Positions 8,664 through 17,135 of a stretch of DNA of 64,000 nucleotides are shown here, piece by piece; the first letter of the stretch is position 1; each line of letters starts with the position of its first letter. Source of the stretch: Korobacter sp963703075 (GTDB lineage: Bacteria > Acidobacteriota > Terriglobia > Terriglobales > Acidobacteriaceae); NCBI GenBank assembly GCA_963703075.1, contig OY969786.1, positions 868,001 through 932,000 of the forward strand. Direction: 5' to 3'. Under the pieces are notes generated by a model that was not told the origin of the DNA, searched no databases, and saw nothing but the letters and a program-made list of their open reading frames with translations. The position numbers and the translations under genes are program-made.

Positions 8664-9219
8664 ATGAGCAGCACCACCACGATTTCCGATCCTCGTTTTC
8701 CCATCGGCAAGTTTCACTACGTCGAGCCCCAGTCCCCCGAAGAACGTGCCGAACAACGCAAGCAGCACATCGAGGCGCTGGCAGTGCTGCCGCGGGAGTT
8801 CCGTCGCGTGGTCAAAGACCTCACCGAGGCGCAGCTCGATACACCCTATCGCGACGGCGGATCGGACCATCCGGCAACTCATCCATCACATTCCCGATAG
8901 CCACATCAATGCGTATGTACGTTTCAAGCTGGCGCTGACGGAAACCGATCCCGTAGTGAAGACCTACGAAGAGCAGCTTTGGGCGGAGACGCCCGACTCC
9001 CGCGAGACGCCGATCGACGTTTCACTCACCTTGCTGGAGGCCCTGCACACACGGTGGGTCGTGCTATTGCACGCCATGAGCGAAGAGGATTTCGCCCGCC
9101 GCTTCGTGCATCCGCAGCTTGGACCGATGGTGTTGGAGAAGAGTCTCGCGCTCTATGCATGGCACGGCGCACACCACACCGCGCACGTCACCGAATTGCG
9201 AAAGAAAATGGGCTGGTAA
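8664..9219 (+). pseudogene. DinB/YfiT-type metal-dependent hydrolase, frameshifted
   Basis: Two overlapping frames make one protein. The first (from 8664) gives DPRFPIGKFHYVEPQSPEER and ends ...QLDTPYRDGG. The second gives TIRQLIHHIPDSHINAYVRF, ALTETDPVVKTYEEQLWAE and LYAWHGAHHTAHVTEL. Together they match the YfiT/BstA-like DinB family, with three metal-ligand histidines (HH near the middle, HGAHHTAH near the end). In family members YRDGGW is followed directly by T(I/V)RQ. Here the C at 8863 turns TGG ACC ATC into TCG GAC CAT. Removing it gives a 184-residue protein of normal length. It could be a sequencing error or a real disruption. Relatives transfer or hydrolyse thiol adducts. Confidence 0.8.
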
Positions 9220-9264
9220 GTCGACGTTCCTTACCCGACAGCGGACAGTCCGCGCGAAGCGTTC

Positions 9265-10017
9265 CTACACCTTGAAGATCTTCCGCGCTTCTTTCGTCGC
9301 TTCGTAAATCTGCTCAAAGCTGTCGATGGCGAACAGCACCGGCTGCAACTCATCCACCTTCACATGGGTATTTAAGACTTCTTCCAAAGTGAAGTCGTGT
9401 ACCTTGCAGCCGCCGCTCACAACGTTGTCGCCTTCCTTCACCGACGAGATCACGCCGCTGCCGTACATCTTCACTTCGCTGCCTTCGCGAATCAGCCCAA
9501 ACTCCACTGTGTACCAGAAGAGGCGGCCCAGGCGTTCCTGGTCGGCATCATTGTCGATCTTGCGGGCGATCTGGGCGAAGGCCTGTAGGTAATCGGCGAA
9601 GACCTTGTATGCATGCATCGGCACGTGGCCGAAGATGTCGTGAAAGATGTCGGGCTCGGGCGTGTAGTCGAGCGAATCAGGCTTGCGGATGTAGGTCGTC
9701 ACCGGAAACATGCGCGCCGCCAGCAGATCGAAAAAGGTACGCCCCGGCAGGAAGCCGCTCACCGGCAGCAGCATCCAGTTCGTACGGGTTTGCAGCTTCT
9801 GGTTGATCTCGTCGATCACCGGCATGCGTTCGGCGCGCATCCCCAGCACCCGCAGGCCCTCGAGGTACTCACGGCAGGCATGGGTGCTGAGTTGCTCCAT
9901 GCGCTTCTCGTAAAGGGTTTGCCAGGTCCCATGCTCGACCTCGTTATACCGGTCGTAGTGCTGGGTTACCACGTACTCTCCGGCGTCGCCGGGCATTGCG
10001 ATCGGGTGCGGCTGCAT
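9265..10017 (-). CDS. phhA: Phenylalanine 4-monooxygenase
   Basis: 250 residues, the compact bacterial form of the pterin-dependent aromatic amino acid hydroxylases. It turns phenylalanine into tyrosine with O2 and a tetrahydropterin, at a mononuclear iron. The iron ligands are visible as the 2-His-1-carboxylate set: PDIFHDIFGHVP (His126 and His131) and FWYTVEFGL (Glu172). Pterin-binding region residues in VSGFLPGRTFFDLLA are also present. GAGGAG stands nine bases before the ATG. No pterin dehydratase gene (phhB) is next to it. It lies tail to tail with the DinB-like gene. Confidence 0.95.
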   Translation of the reverse strand: MQPHPIAMPGDAGEYVVTQHYDRYNEVEHGTWQTLYEKRMEQLSTHACREYLEGLRVLGMRAERMPVIDEINQKLQTRTNWMLLPVSGFLPGRTFFDLLAARMFPVTTYIRKPDSLDYTPEPDIFHDIFGHVPMHAYKVFADYLQAFAQIARKIDNDADQERLGRLFWYTVEFGLIREGSEVKMYGSGVISSVKEGDNVVSGGCKVHDFTLEEVLNTHVKVDELQPVLFAIDSFEQIYEATKEARKIFKV

Positions 10018-10281
10018 GGTTCGAATCTCCTCTTACTTGGACGCGAATCGCGTCGATTTCGACGTATCCCCGCCAAGAGGCCGACCGGTTATTAAAGGCG
10101 CGAACCGTCCCGCTGTCAAATGACCAGCGATGCACCTGCCCCTCCCGATTGCCCCGCCTACTCTCAGCCACTTAGCGCGGCCGAACGCCATTCTTGGCTC
10201 GACCCCACATGCACAAATAAGGGTGCAATTGTCGTGACAGGGTGTGTATCCGCTGAAGAGGAACCTTTTACATTGTCAAAG

Positions 10282-10539
10282 ATGACAATCCCGTCATCTC
10301 GCCTTTACAATTTGCTGGTGACTCCCTACCGGAACCTCGTGCGCGTCTCTTCTTTAGGGCCTAAATCGTGCCCCTTCTGCGAAAAACATGAACTGACTAT
10401 GGACGATCTGGAAAGCGCGTCCGAGCACTTGTACGGTCACGGCCTGGATTGCATTCACGTTGGGCCTGAGGATTACAAAGCGCACAGCGCTACCCCGGTG
10501 CGGACTACAGTGGCCGTCTTCGCCAAGCAAGTGAAGTAA
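10282..10539 (+). CDS. Small hypothetical protein with CPFC/His motif
   Basis: An 85-residue frame from the ATG at 10282; the frame is open further back to 10120, but the stretch before 10282 has composition typical of intergenic DNA. The visible features are LVTPYRNLVRV, then SCPFCEKHELTMDD and ASEHLYGHGLDC. This gives a Cys-x2-Cys, His-rich spacing that could bind one zinc ion. I do not recognise the family. No strong RBS precedes either start, and the protein has no signal peptide or membrane segment. Confidence 0.4.
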   Translation: MTIPSSRLYNLLVTPYRNLVRVSSLGPKSCPFCEKHELTMDDLESASEHLYGHGLDCIHVGPEDYKAHSATPVRTTVAVFAKQVK

Positions 10540-10620
10540 CGCTTGCTTCCCACGCTCGTCGATTCCCGACTCTGGAACAGAGCACCTTCCGGAACGCGTT
10601 AGCGAATCTCACCGAGTCCG

Positions 10621-10788
10621 CTAATAATCCGGCCCCAAAATCCGTGAATGCAAGCCGATGTAAATGCCGAGTGCGATCAGCACGCACATCGCCAACAGGA
10701 AGGCGCACATCCGCCACGGTTGCAATGTTTCCCGACCTACCCCTTCCCGACTTCGCGCTTTCGCCAGACGTAGATAACGGCCGCCCAT
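10621..10788 (-). CDS. Small single-span membrane protein (55 aa)
   Basis: A short frame on the minus strand starting with ATG at 10786-10788 and ending with TAG at 10621-10623. The product begins MGGRYLRLAKARSREG and has one hydrophobic segment near its end (AFLLAMCVLIALGIYIGL), then HSRILGPDY. A perfect GGAGG lies seven bases before the ATG, which is what makes it credible. It is about 50 bases downstream of the TonB-type receptor gene on the same strand. The topology would be N-terminus inside. Function unknown. Confidence 0.6.
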   Translation of the reverse strand: MGGRYLRLAKARSREGVGRETLQPWRMCAFLLAMCVLIALGIYIGLHSRILGPDY

Positions 10789-10839
10789 AAATCCTCCGTG
10801 AAACCGGAGCTCCGCCGCGACAAAGCTCCGGTCGCGCGA

Positions 10840-13545
10840 TTAAAAGTGGAAGCCGAGCTCCGCCGTTAGCGTCCTCGGAGAGACGTAGTGCGTCCCGCTG
10901 AAGGTGGAGAGGAAGTTATAGAGCGCTACCTTGTTCGCGACATTGATCGCCGTCAGTTGCAGGCTCCATTTGTATTTGTCGCCTTTGAAGAGGTTGTCGT
11001 CTCCGAGCGCCACGTCAAACAAGCTGCGCGACGCGATGCGTGGTGGATTCTTGTCGTCGTTCTCGGCATTGAGCCCCGGAATCGAAATCAAGGTTGATCC
11101 GAATTGCGAAGCCGCGCACGGCGTCGGCAGCGGAACGAATGGAGTCGGACGTGCGCTTCCACAGAAGAAGCCCGCTTCATACTCCTGGTCGGCGCTGAAG
11201 CCGCTTAGATCGATCGCCGGCTGCCCGTTCAGGAGCACCGACTGCGGACAGGTGTTATCGGGTTGAATCCCGAAACACGGCGCCGAGCCCGCCACCAGTC
11301 CGCTATCGAACCGCCAGTTGAATCCGAGCCAGGGCCCCTGCTTCCATGGCTGGTACTGGAAGTGCGTTGTCATGTTGAAACGCTCATCGTGATCGATGCG
11401 GAAGGGCACGAAGTCCGTACTCCCCACCGTCCCCGGCGGGACTGCACCGGCGCCTCCGATCTGCGGCGTGAAGAAACGCGCCGCCACGCTCGAGAACACC
11501 ATCAACGCTGTCAGCCCGTGATAGTTAGGCACACTCACCCGTCCGTCGAATCCCGGAATCTTCGAGTTATGCCACTCGATGGGAAACGTGATCGGGGTAT
11601 TGCCGAGCACGCTGAAGTCATAGCCGTTGTGGGTATATTTCCAGACGTACTCTCCGGAAAACACCAGGTACTTCCCAAAGGCTTGTTCCAACCCCGCGTG
11701 AAACTCGTTCCGCCATCCCGGGCTTAACGGCGTGACCGCACCCTGCGCAGAACACAAGAGCAGCGGATTCAGGACCGGATTCGCACAGCCCACGCTCGAC
11801 AGCACGAGATTTTCGTTGAACGGTGTCTCCATCGTCCTTGCGTAGGAGACGCGCAGTACGGTATTGGTCCGCTTCACATTGTAGGAAATTCCCAACCGCG
11901 GTTCGGCCTCCTGGTGCGTGGTGAGCCCGTTGTAAAAGTCGCCGCGCAAGCCGACATTGAAGGTCCAGTTATTTTTCTTGATCGCGTCCTGAATGTAGAG
12001 CGCCAGCTCCTTCACGTCGGTGTGGCCGAAGAACCGGTAATCTCGCCCGCCGCGGGTTAGGTCATACGGCAACAAATCGGTGCAGGGCGCTGCCGTCGCC
12101 ACGCCACCGACCAGGCAAGGATTGCCGCTCGCGTCGGTCAGCGACGGCAGCAGCGTGGGATCTACAATGCCCAGTGAGTCGTCTTCGTTCAGGAAGGTCT
12201 GCTCATACACCGCCCCGATCTTCAAATTGTGAACGCCTTTGGCGTAGGAAAGATCCGAGCGCAGGCCGGCATTCGTGAGGGTCCGGTATTGTCCTACCGT
12301 CTCCCTCTGCAGGTTCGTGGGACCAAGATCCGCGAACGGATCTGCACTCGGGTAGTAGTCATATCCGTCCCGGCGGACAAATGCGCCAAGCGTATAAACC
12401 GCGTCGTTGCCAACCAGGTGGGTCCACGAAGGCGCGATGTTGAAGGTATTGATCTTCGAACGCTGGTCTGTCGCGCCAACCACATTTCCGTTCGGATCGA
12501 GACCGCCATTACTCACCACCAAGCCGTTCCATGCTGTGGCATATTGCGAGTCGTACGAGTTCGGGGTCTGGAACCAGGAGCGGGTGTACCCCAGGTTCAC
12601 ATGCAGCGTATCCCGCTGGGAGAGCTGAAAGTCGACACGATCGAACGCATTCTCTTCGTTTCCCTTGTCGTGCATTACGCTGAATTCCGGCGGATCGAGA
12701 AATCGCCCGCTATTCAGGCCGCTCACCGAAAGAAAATTGCCCCAGCTCTTCCCGCCATACGACACGTTTGCGTCCACGTTCGACGTCCCGAACGACCCGT
12801 AGGAACTCGTGATCGCGCCGTGCGGGGTCGTGACCCCGAGCCCGGAGCGCGTTGTCACGTCGATCACGACGCTGGTTTTGTCCCCGAACTCGGCGGGTGG
12901 CGCTCCCGAAATCACCTCCATCGACTCGATCGAGTCCAAAGGAATCTGGTTCGAGAACACTTTGCTCTGCTGGTCTGTAATCGGCTGTCCGTCGACCGAG
13001 AACGAATTCTCCGCGTGGTCTCCCAGCCCATGGAATAAGCCATTGGAATCGGCCGCAATCCCCGGCGTGGCGAGAGTGACCAGTGACGAAACCGACGAAG
13101 AAGCGCTCTCCAGCGGGAGTTTGTCGAACAATCCCCGGTCGACGTCGGTGTGCGACACCGGCGTATTTTCGGTAAGGTCCGCTCCACCGCTTTCCACATT
13201 GATCGTGGTTTGCGCCGATTGAAGCGCCAGCGGGATCTTGAGGCTCACCGGAACCGCTGAGCGGATCTCCACATCTTGCGTGTACGACGAGAACCCTTGC
13301 CGGTCTACGGTGAGATGGTAAGGATTGAAAGGAATGTTGGGGATGTTGAACTTCCCGGCACTATCGGTGGTTGTCGAGCGCGCGAAGGCGCTCACCGGGT
13401 TCTCGATCTGCACCTTGGCGCCTTGCACCACGGCACCCGTCGGATCTGTAACCGTCCCGCTGATCGAGGTCGAGCTGCCCGACTGCGCCCAGGCGCTCAG
13501 GCCTACAAAGATGAATACCAATACACATGCAATACGACTGAACAT
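10840..13545 (-). CDS. TonB-dependent-receptor-like outer-membrane protein with carboxypeptidase-regulatory domain
   Basis: 901 residues. A signal peptide (MFSRIACVLVFIFVGLSAWAQ) is followed by a carboxypeptidase-regulatory-like beta-sandwich (GTVTDPTGAVVQGAKVQIEN, residues 27-110). Next is a plug-like region with DHAENSFSVDGQPITDQQSK and IESMEVISGAPPAEFGDKTS. A long beta-barrel part ends in the aromatic ELGFHF, as expected for an outer-membrane barrel. This is the layout of the large acidobacterial receptor group that takes up glycans, siderophores or metals; the substrate is unknown. GGAGG sits ahead of the ATG. Two small Cys/His-containing exported proteins are encoded just upstream on the same strand. 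Confidence 0.88.
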   Translation of the reverse strand: MFSRIACVLVFIFVGLSAWAQSGSSTSISGTVTDPTGAVVQGAKVQIENPVSAFARSTTTDSAGKFNIPNIPFNPYHLTVDRQGFSSYTQDVEIRSAVPVSLKIPLALQSAQTTINVESGGADLTENTPVSHTDVDRGLFDKLPLESASSSVSSLVTLATPGIAADSNGLFHGLGDHAENSFSVDGQPITDQQSKVFSNQIPLDSIESMEVISGAPPAEFGDKTSVVIDVTTRSGLGVTTPHGAITSSYGSFGTSNVDANVSYGGKSWGNFLSVSGLNSGRFLDPPEFSVMHDKGNEENAFDRVDFQLSQRDTLHVNLGYTRSWFQTPNSYDSQYATAWNGLVVSNGGLDPNGNVVGATDQRSKINTFNIAPSWTHLVGNDAVYTLGAFVRRDGYDYYPSADPFADLGPTNLQRETVGQYRTLTNAGLRSDLSYAKGVHNLKIGAVYEQTFLNEDDSLGIVDPTLLPSLTDASGNPCLVGGVATAAPCTDLLPYDLTRGGRDYRFFGHTDVKELALYIQDAIKKNNWTFNVGLRGDFYNGLTTHQEAEPRLGISYNVKRTNTVLRVSYARTMETPFNENLVLSSVGCANPVLNPLLLCSAQGAVTPLSPGWRNEFHAGLEQAFGKYLVFSGEYVWKYTHNGYDFSVLGNTPITFPIEWHNSKIPGFDGRVSVPNYHGLTALMVFSSVAARFFTPQIGGAGAVPPGTVGSTDFVPFRIDHDERFNMTTHFQYQPWKQGPWLGFNWRFDSGLVAGSAPCFGIQPDNTCPQSVLLNGQPAIDLSGFSADQEYEAGFFCGSARPTPFVPLPTPCAASQFGSTLISIPGLNAENDDKNPPRIASRSLFDVALGDDNLFKGDKYKWSLQLTAINVANKVALYNFLSTFSGTHYVSPRTLTAELGFHF

Positions 13546-13599
13546 TGATTCCTCCGGTTCGGTGGAAGCTGCGTTTTTGAAGAACCACAGAAGCAGCGA

Positions 13600-13947
13600 T
13601 CAGAACGCGAACGGAGGAGGGCGGGACCACAGCGAGGCACCACGGAATTGCGACTTGCACGCCGGATCGGCGGCCGCAGGTTCGGCGATCGCAACCGCAT
13701 GCAGAAGAAGCAGCAGGACCGCAACCAGCAATGCAGATTGGAAAGCAACCGCGCACAGCTCACACGGCGCCGGGCTTGCGGAGATAGAAGTGCCGCCGGT
13801 GATGGCGGCATGTTCGTGGGCCGCCGAAATTCCGGCCAGGAAGCACACCAGCAGCAGGCAAATCAGCGCGACGATGCGTCGGGCTTCACGTCTGCGCCAC
13901 AAAGGGCAACTGCTCCGGTGAATGGTGCCGGTTGTTGGGTGATGCAT
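13600..13947 (-). CDS. Small membrane protein with CELC motif (DUF2946-like?)
   Basis: 115 residues from the ATG at 13947, picked because GGGAG precedes it; an ATG five codons upstream is possible. The visible order is a basic N-terminus, a hydrophobic helix (IVALICLLLVCFLAGIS), then AAHEHAAI, APCELCAV, and a second hydrophobic helix rich in Leu. The HxH followed by CxxC between two helices resembles small DUF2946-type proteins often found beside copper genes or TonB receptors, but the match is weak. It lies 54 bases upstream of the receptor start, same strand. Confidence 0.5.
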   Translation of the reverse strand: MHHPTTGTIHRSSCPLWRRREARRIVALICLLLVCFLAGISAAHEHAAITGGTSISASPAPCELCAVAFQSALLVAVLLLLLHAVAIAEPAAADPACKSQFRGASLWSRPPPFAF

Positions 13948-14047
13948 GTGCCGCTCCCACAATCATGGAACGGTTGACGCAAGCTCTGGAATAAAGAGAT
14001 TGCGCGAGTTTCTATTGATTTGATTTGGACGACCGACGAAGAGTTTG

Positions 14048-14479
14048 CTACCGGGCCGGCGGAGCGCGCGGAGAAAGGTGTGTCTCGACACCTTCAGATG
14101 GCGGGTGTTCCTGCAGAATTGCTACGGTGAAGCTCGGCTCCAGTCCCACCAACAGCACAGTAGCTGAGCGTCCGACTTGCGCGTGTCCTGCCACGTGGCA
14201 AACCGCACATTCGGGCAGAGCAGGAGAGACGAGGCCAGCCTTCGCCACCGAAGCGTGGTTCTCCGGTTGAAGGATCTGCATGTCTGCGGCGTGCACCATC
14301 GGATGCACGAGCAAGTGCAGAAACAGCGCCAGCGCAAACGCAATCCTGAATTTCAACCGATGCGCCCCCACCCGAGCTAGTATGCCCCACCCTGCAAGCC
14401 CTGTAAAGCGCAGCAGACGAACAGAAACAATGAACCGTGAAGGTACCGTCGAAACACCGGCTGGTGCCGCGATTTGCAC
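14048..14479 (-). CDS. Small exported His/Cys protein with CxxCH motif
   Basis: Up to 143 residues; the GTG at 14479 has no good RBS, and a shorter form starting near the basic-hydrophobic segment RLKFRIAFALALFLHLLVHP is possible. After this signal-like helix come HPMVHAAD and then PECAVCHVAGHAQ. The latter contains CAVCH, which is formally a heme c motif but may simply be a metal site, as in the neighbouring CELC protein. It shares the order hydrophobic helix, His cluster, CxxC with that neighbour, so the two may be divergent relatives. No family recognised. Confidence 0.4.
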   Translation of the reverse strand: MQIAAPAGVSTVPSRFIVSVRLLRFTGLAGWGILARVGAHRLKFRIAFALALFLHLLVHPMVHAADMQILQPENHASVAKAGLVSPALPECAVCHVAGHAQVGRSATVLLVGLEPSFTVAILQEHPPSEGVETHLSPRAPPAR

Positions 14480-14486
14480 TGGGTGA

Positions 14487-14972
14487 CTAGTGGGCGATCA
14501 CCATCTCGGAGGTGCTCGAAAGCGTCATCGTCTTGTTAAACACGAGAGGGGTTACGAAATTGAAGGCGTAACTGATCTGCACTTGGACAGTACAGCCGGG
14601 AGCAGCCAGTCCGCCGCTGCCGCACGCGGTGGGTCCATTCGAATTTAAAAAATTCACGTTGGTCGTGAGCTTCGCCGGATCGATGGCCGAGGGCACATTG
14701 TTCTTAACATAGTTCTTGATGTCGGTCGTGGATGCCGTCCCGTTGTTCATCCCGCCAGTGCCATTGCAGCTTCCGTCCGAGTTGCATGTCGTGCCATTCA
14801 CCGCCGACCATCGCGTCGCGTCACGAGCGGCATTGGAAAGATAATGATAAGTGTAGAGCGCGCGCCCGAAGTCGATGATCCCAAAGATCAGCATCAGGAA
14901 CACCGTGACAATCACTGCGTACTCCAGGAGGGCACTGCCGCGTTGCCGTTTTCGAGCACTCATCGTTCGCAT
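14487..14972 (-). CDS. TadE-like pseudopilin
   Basis: 161 residues from the ATG at 14972, which has GAGGAG just upstream; the frame is open further but would overlap the preceding gene. It carries the TadE signature: RQRGSALLEYAVIVTVFLML, then IIDFGRALYTYHYLSNAARD. This is a basic N-terminus, an invariant Glu five residues into the hydrophobic helix, then an FxRA block. TadE-like proteins are minor pilins inserted in the inner membrane by a single N-terminal helix. It is the last of three such genes in one operon. Confidence 0.85.
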   Translation of the reverse strand: MRTMSARKRQRGSALLEYAVIVTVFLMLIFGIIDFGRALYTYHYLSNAARDATRWSAVNGTTCNSDGSCNGTGGMNNGTASTTDIKNYVKNNVPSAIDPAKLTTNVNFLNSNGPTACGSGGLAAPGCTVQVQISYAFNFVTPLVFNKTMTLSSTSEMVIAH

Positions 14973-14980
14973 CGCTCTCC

Positions 14981-15469
14981 TCAGTGCTCCTGCACGCGCA
15001 TCGACGCAACATCGCTCAACGCGATCGATTGCGGGATCCCCGGATACTTCAATATCGAGTTGTAAGTGCCCGAGGTAGTCACGTTCACCGTCACGATCCA
15101 ATGCCCGGCGGTACACGTTCCCGCCGTCGTTCCGTTACATGCAGCGGAAGTGAGCACGCCCCCGTTGTCGCAGCCGCATGTGTCGTTTGAACCCACATTG
15201 AGCGTCGACTGTCCGTTCGAGAGGAAATCGTTCGTCGCCGCCGTCGTGATGCCGGATTTGTCGGCTGAACGAATGAGGCTTTGGGAGCCATAGGCGGCGC
15301 CGGCGCGCGCCGCATTGCCAACCAGGATCGAAATATAGGCGAAGCGCCCGACCTCGATGATTCCCAAACAAAGCAGCAGGAGAAGCGGCAACACGAAAGC
15401 CAGTTCAATCAGGCTTTGCCCGGATTCCGGTCGCTTCGCACTCGCCTGCAACGGCTCGGTGAGTTTCAT
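14981..15469 (-). CDS. TadE-like pseudopilin
   Basis: 162 residues. After a short tail come ESGQSLIELAFVLPLLLLLC, then LGIIEVGRFAYISILVGNAA, the typical pseudopilin start with Glu at position +5 of the hydrophobic segment. The mature part is Ser/Thr/Gly-rich and holds four closely spaced cysteines (DTCGC..., AACNG..., GTCTAG) that may form disulfides in the periplasm. GGAG precedes the ATG. It overlaps neither neighbour, with gaps of 3 and 8 bases, which indicates tight co-transcription with the TadG-like gene upstream and the second TadE-like gene downstream. Confidence 0.87.
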   Translation of the reverse strand: MKLTEPLQASAKRPESGQSLIELAFVLPLLLLLCLGIIEVGRFAYISILVGNAARAGAAYGSQSLIRSADKSGITTAATNDFLSNGQSTLNVGSNDTCGCDNGGVLTSAACNGTTAGTCTAGHWIVTVNVTTSGTYNSILKYPGIPQSIALSDVASMRVQEH

Positions 15470-15472
15470 GGA

Positions 15473-16687
15473 CTACTCCACCAATACAGCGTTCTTGATC
15501 ACATTGACCCCAGTCGGCAAGCCTGCTTGACCGTTCAGGTTCACCGTCGGGTTGCCGCTGAAACTGAGGGAGTTTGCAACCACAATCCCGTAAGCCGTGC
15601 CGCCTGTATCCCCATAAAAGGTGAGGTCCGATTTCGGTAAGTAGATGGCGCCTGTCCAGTAACTGCCCGAATTGCCGCCCAGACTCGAAGCCGTGGTATT
15701 GAGCGGATCTTGATACACGAGGATGCCTGGATACGCCCCATTGGCGCCGGGTGCGGTCAAATTGATCGTGGGCGTTCCCGTCGCGCTGATGCCCCCCGCG
15801 TTAGGTCCCAGGTAGATCGTCACGCCGGTTCCCGTAACCGTGCCGTTGCCACCCACTGAAAATCCTGTAGACCCGGTGATGGTGTAAATACCGGCTTGCA
15901 TATTCAGAGTACCGTTCCCAACATTGATCCCACTATAAGTTCCGGGACTGATGGTTCCTCCGCCCGACCACGCGGTTCCTCCGGAACACGCCGTGCATGG
16001 CGGCATAAGGTAGCTCAGCGGATCTCCCGAGGCCGGCATCCCGGTTACCGGGCAAGTGGACGAGTCAGTGCAAGTCACCGTACCGCCTTTACCCGACTGG
16101 TCCGCATTTCCCGCAACCCCAAATGTTCCGGCATTTACAACTAACGCGTTGCCCTTGGTGTCGAAGTTTCCGTTGTCGACGATCCCGCAACTCTTGGCGT
16201 TCAGCGTAGGATTTCCGTTGATGTTGATTCCAATCCCGTTGGTTGGCGGACCGAGAGTGTAGAGGCACCCGCTATCGGTTCCACCTCCGTTGGCGGTCGC
16301 CACCGCGCGTGTCGTCACCGTCTCGCTGCCCACGCCAAAGACTTTCATGAAATACGTTGGCTGCACCGCTGCCACATATACCTCGACATAACCGGCAACG
16401 TTCTTGTGCGGGCCGCTCTGGGGCGGAGCGTTGACGGTTACGGTTACGCTGTTCTGTCCGTCCGTGAAGCCGTTGAGAGCCGAAGCATTCTTCGCGCCCG
16501 TATCGTATCCCGAGTAAGTGAGGTTTGACGCACCCGCGATCGCCGCCGCATCAGCCGCCGTTTGCTGCAGGCGTTTTTCGTAGCGCAGCACGCCCATGTC
16601 GATCGCCAGGCCAGCCGCGCCGAGAAATACCGTCATCCCGATCACCGTAAACACAATGATGTTGCCGGACTCGCGCGTACGTTTCAT
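15473..16687 (-). CDS. TadG-like protein (Flp pilus-assembly N-terminal domain)
   Basis: 404 residues. It starts MKRTRESGNIIVFTVIGMTV and continues FLGAAGLAIDMGVLRYEKRL, QQTAADAAAIAGA. This is the N-terminal domain of TadG-type proteins (Pfam TadG-like N), with one membrane helix. The remainder is Gly/Thr/Asn-rich and repetitive (many 'NGNPT', 'GNGT' steps). This suggests a beta-helical secreted domain instead of the von Willebrand domain of classical TadG. GGAGG lies six bases before the ATG. It heads a three-gene operon with two TadE-like pilins; the ATPase and secretin genes of a Tad machine are not in the window. Confidence 0.82.
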   Translation of the reverse strand: MKRTRESGNIIVFTVIGMTVFLGAAGLAIDMGVLRYEKRLQQTAADAAAIAGASNLTYSGYDTGAKNASALNGFTDGQNSVTVTVNAPPQSGPHKNVAGYVEVYVAAVQPTYFMKVFGVGSETVTTRAVATANGGGTDSGCLYTLGPPTNGIGININGNPTLNAKSCGIVDNGNFDTKGNALVVNAGTFGVAGNADQSGKGGTVTCTDSSTCPVTGMPASGDPLSYLMPPCTACSGGTAWSGGGTISPGTYSGINVGNGTLNMQAGIYTITGSTGFSVGGNGTVTGTGVTIYLGPNAGGISATGTPTINLTAPGANGAYPGILVYQDPLNTTASSLGGNSGSYWTGAIYLPKSDLTFYGDTGGTAYGIVVANSLSFSGNPTVNLNGQAGLPTGVNVIKNAVLVE

Positions 16688-17135
16688 TTTCCGCCTCCAT
16701 CACTTTGCATGGCGCTGTGCCTCACACCACGACGGACGTTATCGCCCGCGTAGGGCACATCTGTTTGAGGCCCGAACGTTTTGAATTTGAGTACTAGGCC
16801 GAGTAGCAGCTGGGGGAACCTCATTCTACTCTCAAAACTGAGCTGTCAAGTGACGAAAGTCAGGCAAAATTGAAGTTTCGCCGCTTCGTCCGCCTGTCTC
16901 CCCAAGTTGCTGAATCTTCGCGTTTTCCAGCCGGCTGAGCGAAGCTCAGGCGGGGCCAGACGAGGACCGTATCGGGCCATTTCCGGTAGAAATCCCTTTA
17001 TACGCGGTCTTCCGGGGGCAGGAACATCCAACGGCGATCATCGGCCGCGGGGTAAATACGTGTCGCGACCCATCGTCCGTACTTCATGAAACGCTTCCAC
17101 CGCTACGACGAAACGCCGTCGTGCGCGGACGAGTT
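16688..17135. other. Non-coding stretch, nothing recognised
   Basis: About 450 bases between the TadG-like gene and the deacetylase-like gene, both on the minus strand. Short open frames here have no RBS or family resemblance, and no strong hairpin, repeat or RNA gene was seen. It presumably holds the promoter of the tad-like operon. Confidence 0.4.

Noticed and set aside
14056..14479. Cytochrome c based on CAVCH in the small His/Cys protein
   Set aside because: A single CxxCH in a short protein, with no Met ligand region or family resemblance. It is treated as a possible metal site only.
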